A stretch of 64,000 nt of DNA, from assembly GCF_030295385.1 (NCBI RefSeq), contig NZ_AP027079.1, forward strand, positions 2,418,001 through 2,482,000. The letters run 5' to 3'. Numbering within the stretch: the stretch's first letter is position 1; every line of letters starts with the position of its first letter. The translations under genes were made by a program, and so were the position numbers. The stretch comes from Geothrix oryzae (GTDB taxonomy: Bacteria; Acidobacteriota; Holophagae; Holophagales; Holophagaceae). The notes under the pieces are model-generated. The model was not told where the DNA came from. It saw only the letters and a program-made list of their open reading frames with translations, and did no database searches. Below, piece by piece: positions 60,889 to 64,000 of this stretch.

Positions 60889-62301
60889 ATGCATGGCCCT
60901 TCGGAAGCATTCCCCCTGGATGAAGCGTCCATCGGCCGGCTGTTGGACGGCGCGCCGGCCCAGGACCCGGTGCGGGTGCGCGACATCCTCGCCCGGGCCC
61001 GGGAGCTGCGGGGTCTGGACGAGGCCGACCTCCCCGTCCTCATGGCCGTCCAGCGGCCCGATCTGCTGGACGAGCTGTTCCACGCAGCCGAACAGGTGAA
61101 GGAGGAGATCTATGGTCGGCGCATCGTCCTGTTCGCGCCGCTCTATGTATCGAACCTCTGCGGCAACGAGTGCCTCTACTGCGCGTTCCGGGCCTCCAAC
61201 CGCGGCCTGACCCGCCGCGCCCTGGGCCAGGCGGAGATCGCCGCCGAGGTGTGCCACCTTCTGCGCCAGGGGCACAAGCGCCTGCTGCTCGTGGCCGGCG
61301 AGGCCTACCCCAAGGAGGGCCTGGACTACATCCTGAAGGCCATCCGCACGATCTACGCCACCCGCGAAGGCGCCGAGAGCATCCGGCGGGTGAATGTGAA
61401 CATCGCCCCCCTGGATCTTCCCGACTTCCGGCGCCTCAAGGAAACCCAGATCGGCACCTATCAGCTGTTCCAGGAGACCTACCACCGGGCCACCTACGCC
61501 CTGATGCATCCCCGCGGCCTCAAGGCCGACTACGACTGGCGCCTGGGGTGCATGGACCGGGCCATGCAGGCGGGCATTGAGGATGTGGGCATCGGCGCCC
61601 TCTTCGGCCTCCATGATTGGCGCTTCGAGCTGCTGGCGCTCCTGCGCCACGCCCGCCACCTGGAAGATCGCTTCGGGTGCGGGCCCCACACCATCAGCGT
61701 GCCGCGCATCGAGCCCGCCGAAGGCTCCACCACCAGCGAAGCCCCGCCCTTCGCCGTGACGGACGCCGACTTCCGCAAGCTCGTCGCCATCCTCCGGCTG
61801 GCGGTGCCCTACACGGGGCTGATCCTCAGCACCCGCGAACGGCCGGAAGTCCGCCGCGAGGTCTTCCATCTGGGCATCAGCCAGATCAGCGCAGGCAGCC
61901 GCACCAACCCCGGCGGCTACCGGGAGGAGGAGGCCGGCAACGGCCCGGGCGATGGCGGCGCCCAGTTCTCCCTGGGCGATCACCGCGACCTGGATGAGGT
62001 GGTGCGCGACCTGGCGGAGTCCGGCTTCATCCCCAGCTTCTGCACTGGCTGCTATCGCATGGGCCGTACCGGCGCCGACTTCATGGATCTCGCCAAGCCT
62101 GGTGAGATCAAGCTCCATTGCCAACCCAACGCCCTCTCCACCCTCCAGGAGTTCGTGGAGGACCATGCCAGCCCCGCCACCCGCGCCGCGGCCGAAATCC
62201 TGGTCGCGGGGAGCCTCGCCGCCATGGACGACCGGGCCCGCACCCGCGCCGGGGCCATGGTGGCGCGCGTGCGGCGCGGCGAACGCGATGTGTTCTGCTG
62301 A
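60889..62301 (+). CDS. hydG: [FeFe]-hydrogenase maturase HydG (radical SAM)
   Basis: A 470-residue radical SAM tyrosine lyase that makes the CO and CN ligands of the hydrogenase H-cluster. The radical SAM cluster is bound by CGNECLYC (Cys91, Cys95, Cys98). HydG-typical sequences are present (AGEAYPKEGLDYI, LFQETYHRATYALMHPRG, ISAGSRTNPGGY). The C-terminal auxiliary cluster site is FCTGCYRMGRTG. The length matches HydG. GGAGG stands before the ATG. hydF follows after 15 bases and hydE after that, so this is the first gene of a maturase operon. Confidence 0.96.
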   Translation: MHGPSEAFPLDEASIGRLLDGAPAQDPVRVRDILARARELRGLDEADLPVLMAVQRPDLLDELFHAAEQVKEEIYGRRIVLFAPLYVSNLCGNECLYCAFRASNRGLTRRALGQAEIAAEVCHLLRQGHKRLLLVAGEAYPKEGLDYILKAIRTIYATREGAESIRRVNVNIAPLDLPDFRRLKETQIGTYQLFQETYHRATYALMHPRGLKADYDWRLGCMDRAMQAGIEDVGIGALFGLHDWRFELLALLRHARHLEDRFGCGPHTISVPRIEPAEGSTTSEAPPFAVTDADFRKLVAILRLAVPYTGLILSTRERPEVRREVFHLGISQISAGSRTNPGGYREEEAGNGPGDGGAQFSLGDHRDLDEVVRDLAESGFIPSFCTGCYRMGRTGADFMDLAKPGEIKLHCQPNALSTLQEFVEDHASPATRAAAEILVAGSLAAMDDRARTRAGAMVARVRRGERDVFC

Positions 62302-62316
62302 CGGATCGGAAACCCC

Positions 62317-63537
62317 ATGCAGCCCGCGCCCCGCACCCTCCGCCTCCACATCGGCCTCTTCGGGCGCCGCAATGTGGGGAAGTCCTCCCTGCTGAACGCC
62401 CTCACGCGCCAGCAGGTCTCCCTCGTGTCCGAGCAGGCGGGCACCACCACGGATCCCGTGGAGAAGCCCATGGAGCTGCGGCCGCTGGGCCCGGTGCTCT
62501 TCGTGGATACGGCGGGTCTGGATGACGAGGGCGCCCTCGGGGGCCAGCGCATGGCCCGCACCCGCGCCGTCTTCGAGCGGGTGGACCTGGCCCTCCTCGT
62601 GGCCGAAGCCGGGGCCTGGGGCCCCTTCGAGGATGCCCTCCTGGCCGAGCTGAAGCAGCGGGACATCCCCACCGTGGGGGTCCTGAACAAGGCCGATCTC
62701 GCGGCGCCCCCGGAATCCGAATGGGCCCGCATCGAGGCCCTGGGGACGCCCTGCGTGCCGGTCTCCGCCCAGAGCGGCGAGGGGCTGCCGGAGCTGAAGG
62801 AGGCCCTGCTCCTGGCCGCGCCCGGCGGGTTCCTCGACTCCCGGCAACTGCTCGCGGACCTGGTCCCCGCGGGGCAGGTGGCGATCCTGGTGATGCCCAT
62901 CGATTCGGAGGCCCCGAAGGGGCGCCTCATCCTGCCCCAGGTCATGGCCATCCGCGATCTGCTGGACGGCCACGGCCTGGCCCTGGTGGTGCAGGAAAAC
63001 GAGCTGCCGGCGGCGCTGGAGGGGCTGAAGCGCCCCCCCGCCCTGGTCGTCACTGATTCCCAGGCCTTCCAGGGCGTCTCCACCCGGGTCCCCGCCGACA
63101 TCCCCCTCACCTCCTTCAGCATCCTGTTGAGCCGGTTCCACGGCGACCTGCGGGCCCAGGTGCGTGGCACCGTCGCCATCGACCGCCTCCGCGGCGGCGA
63201 GCGCGTGCTGGTGGCCGAAGGCTGCACCCATCACCCCGGCGACGAGGACATCGGCCGCGTGAAGATCCCCCGCTGGCTCGAGACCAAAGTGGGCGCGCCG
63301 CTGCGCTTCGAGCACATCCAGGGGCGGGACTTCCCGACAGATCTCGCCCGCTACGCCCTGGTGGTCCACTGCGGGAACTGCATGGGCAACCGCCGCGAAA
63401 TGCTGTCCCGCATCCAGCGCTGCGAGAACGCCGGGGTTCCCATCACCAACTACGGGCTGGCCATCGCCCGCGCCAAGGGCATCCTCGACCGCGCGCTGCG
63501 CCCCTTTCCGGAAGCCCTGGAGGCCCTGCGTGGCTGA
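62317..63537 (+). CDS. hydF: [FeFe]-hydrogenase maturase HydF (GTPase scaffold)
   Basis: A 406-residue scaffold GTPase on which the diiron subcluster is built and from which it is passed to the hydrogenase. The GTPase domain has the P-loop GRRNVGKSSLLNAL (residues 16-29), DTAGLDDEG and the NKADL specificity motif. The C-terminal [4Fe-4S] site has CTHHPGDEDIGRVKIP and HCGNCMGNR, the CxH...HCxxC pattern of HydF. Start ATG 62317. Its stop overlaps the GTG of hydE by eight bases. Confidence 0.96.
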   Translation: MQPAPRTLRLHIGLFGRRNVGKSSLLNALTRQQVSLVSEQAGTTTDPVEKPMELRPLGPVLFVDTAGLDDEGALGGQRMARTRAVFERVDLALLVAEAGAWGPFEDALLAELKQRDIPTVGVLNKADLAAPPESEWARIEALGTPCVPVSAQSGEGLPELKEALLLAAPGGFLDSRQLLADLVPAGQVAILVMPIDSEAPKGRLILPQVMAIRDLLDGHGLALVVQENELPAALEGLKRPPALVVTDSQAFQGVSTRVPADIPLTSFSILLSRFHGDLRAQVRGTVAIDRLRGGERVLVAEGCTHHPGDEDIGRVKIPRWLETKVGAPLRFEHIQGRDFPTDLARYALVVHCGNCMGNRREMLSRIQRCENAGVPITNYGLAIARAKGILDRALRPFPEALEALRG

Positions 63538-64000
63538 CCTCGACCAGGGCCGCGTGAAGGCCTGGCTCATGGAGGACGACCCCGCCGCCCTCGAACGCCT
63601 CTGGGCCGAGGCGGATGCGGTGCGCCGGGCCCGGGTCGGCGACGAGGTCCACCTGCGCGGCCTCATCGAAGCCTCCAGCTTCTGCGTGCGCGCCTGCCAT
63701 TACTGCGGGCTGCGGGCTCCCGCCCGGGGCCTGGACCGCTACCGCATGACGGGGGAGGAGATCCTCGAGGCGGCCCGGGAGGCCCACCGCCTCGGCTACG
63801 GCAGCGTGGTCATCCAGGCCGGAGAGGACCCGGGCCTCGATCAGGCCTTCATCGCGGAGGCGGTGCGGGCCATCAAGGCCGACACGCCCCTCGCCGTCAC
63901 GCTTTCCCTGGGGGAACGGAGCGACGAGGAGCTGGCCGCCTGGAAGGCCGCCGGGGCGGACCGCTACCTGCTGCGCTTCGAGACCGGCGATCCGGAGCTG
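63530..64000 (+). CDS. hydE: [FeFe]-hydrogenase maturase HydE (radical SAM), cut by right window edge
   Basis: The first 157 codons of a radical SAM enzyme that helps build the dithiomethylamine bridge of the H-cluster. The start is a GTG at 63530 inside the hydF end, preceded by GGAGG. The radical SAM cluster is bound by CVRACHYCGLR in SSFCVRACHYCGLRAPARGL, and the fold continues through GYGSVVIQAGEDPGLD and ADRYLLRFETGDPEL, both typical of HydE. The remainder lies outside the window. The operon order hydG-hydF-hydE gives all three maturases together; no hydrogenase subunit is visible. Confidence 0.94.
   Translation, partial: MADLDQGRVKAWLMEDDPAALERLWAEADAVRRARVGDEVHLRGLIEASSFCVRACHYCGLRAPARGLDRYRMTGEEILEAAREAHRLGYGSVVIQAGEDPGLDQAFIAEAVRAIKADTPLAVTLSLGERSDEELAAWKAAGADRYLLRFETGDPEL

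Noticed and set aside
58834-63666. A 1610-codon open frame on the minus strand
   Set aside because: It runs antisense to the anti-sigma factor, EamA, hydG and hydF genes, which have clear family motifs. Its composition (His, Gly, Ala, Gln-rich, no motifs) is what a high-GC gene gives when read on the opposite strand.

Overview
The window reads as a stretch of a high-GC, Gram-negative chromosome. My best guess is an acidobacterium of the Holophagae (Geothrix/Holophaga type). That placement is inferred from the mix of an hrcA-grpE-dnaK-dnaJ cluster, type IV pilus genes, MdtABC-like RND pumps and [FeFe]-hydrogenase maturases; no rRNA is present to prove it. Coding density is very high and no gene-free gap exceeds about 250 bases. 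I see no CRISPR array, insertion sequence, prophage or rRNA.

Region 1 (1-13.05 kb) is a surface-glycan island. It holds a glutamine-dependent asparagine synthetase cut by the left edge, a GT-C-like membrane protein, a methyltransferase fused to a family 2 glycosyltransferase, two more methyltransferases, a Wzx-type flippase, two GT4 glycosyltransferases, an NAD-dependent sugar epimerase and a WecA/TagO-like initiating phosphoglycosyl transferase. Non-ATG starts are frequent here and base use looks less GC-extreme than downstream.

Region 2 (13.2-25.0 kb) is type IV pilus territory. Two almost identical pilin genes in tandem and a third divergent pilin each carry a similar sigma-54-like element at the same distance from the start. 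A Wzy/WaaL-type O-antigen-ligase-like protein with a C-terminal helical repeat region follows, then a fourth prepilin, pilC, pilT and pilB on the minus strand. Divergent from pilB are a 652-residue helical protein of unknown function and a GGDEF diguanylate cyclase. PilB carries an MshEN-like N-terminus, so local c-di-GMP control of the pilus is plausible. The ligase-like gene sits between the pilins and beside a glycan island, which suggests pilin glycosylation.

Region 3 (25-38 kb) is mostly housekeeping: the chaperone operon hrcA-grpE-dnaK-dnaJ, a glycine-zipper lipoprotein, prfA, rpmE, a PadR/HAAS pair, a DUF2062 protein, tRNA-Arg(CCG) with an odd inverted partial copy nearby, an amidase and hisS that start on the same CATG, and an RhlE-like helicase.

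Region 4 (38-60.8 kb) has a MarR / metallo-beta-lactamase-fold / MdtABC-like efflux operon, aspS, an unknown protein, a SprT-like metalloprotein, a probable lipoprotein, a HAD 5'-nucleotidase, a DegT aminotransferase with a hybrid histidine kinase, a GAF histidine kinase, and a tightly overlapping operon of histidine kinase, ECF sigma factor and ChrR-like anti-sigma factor, followed by an EamA transporter.

Region 5 (60.9 kb to the end) is hydG-hydF-hydE, the complete maturase set for the [FeFe]-hydrogenase H-cluster, with hydE cut by the right edge. The hydrogenase structural genes are not in the window.
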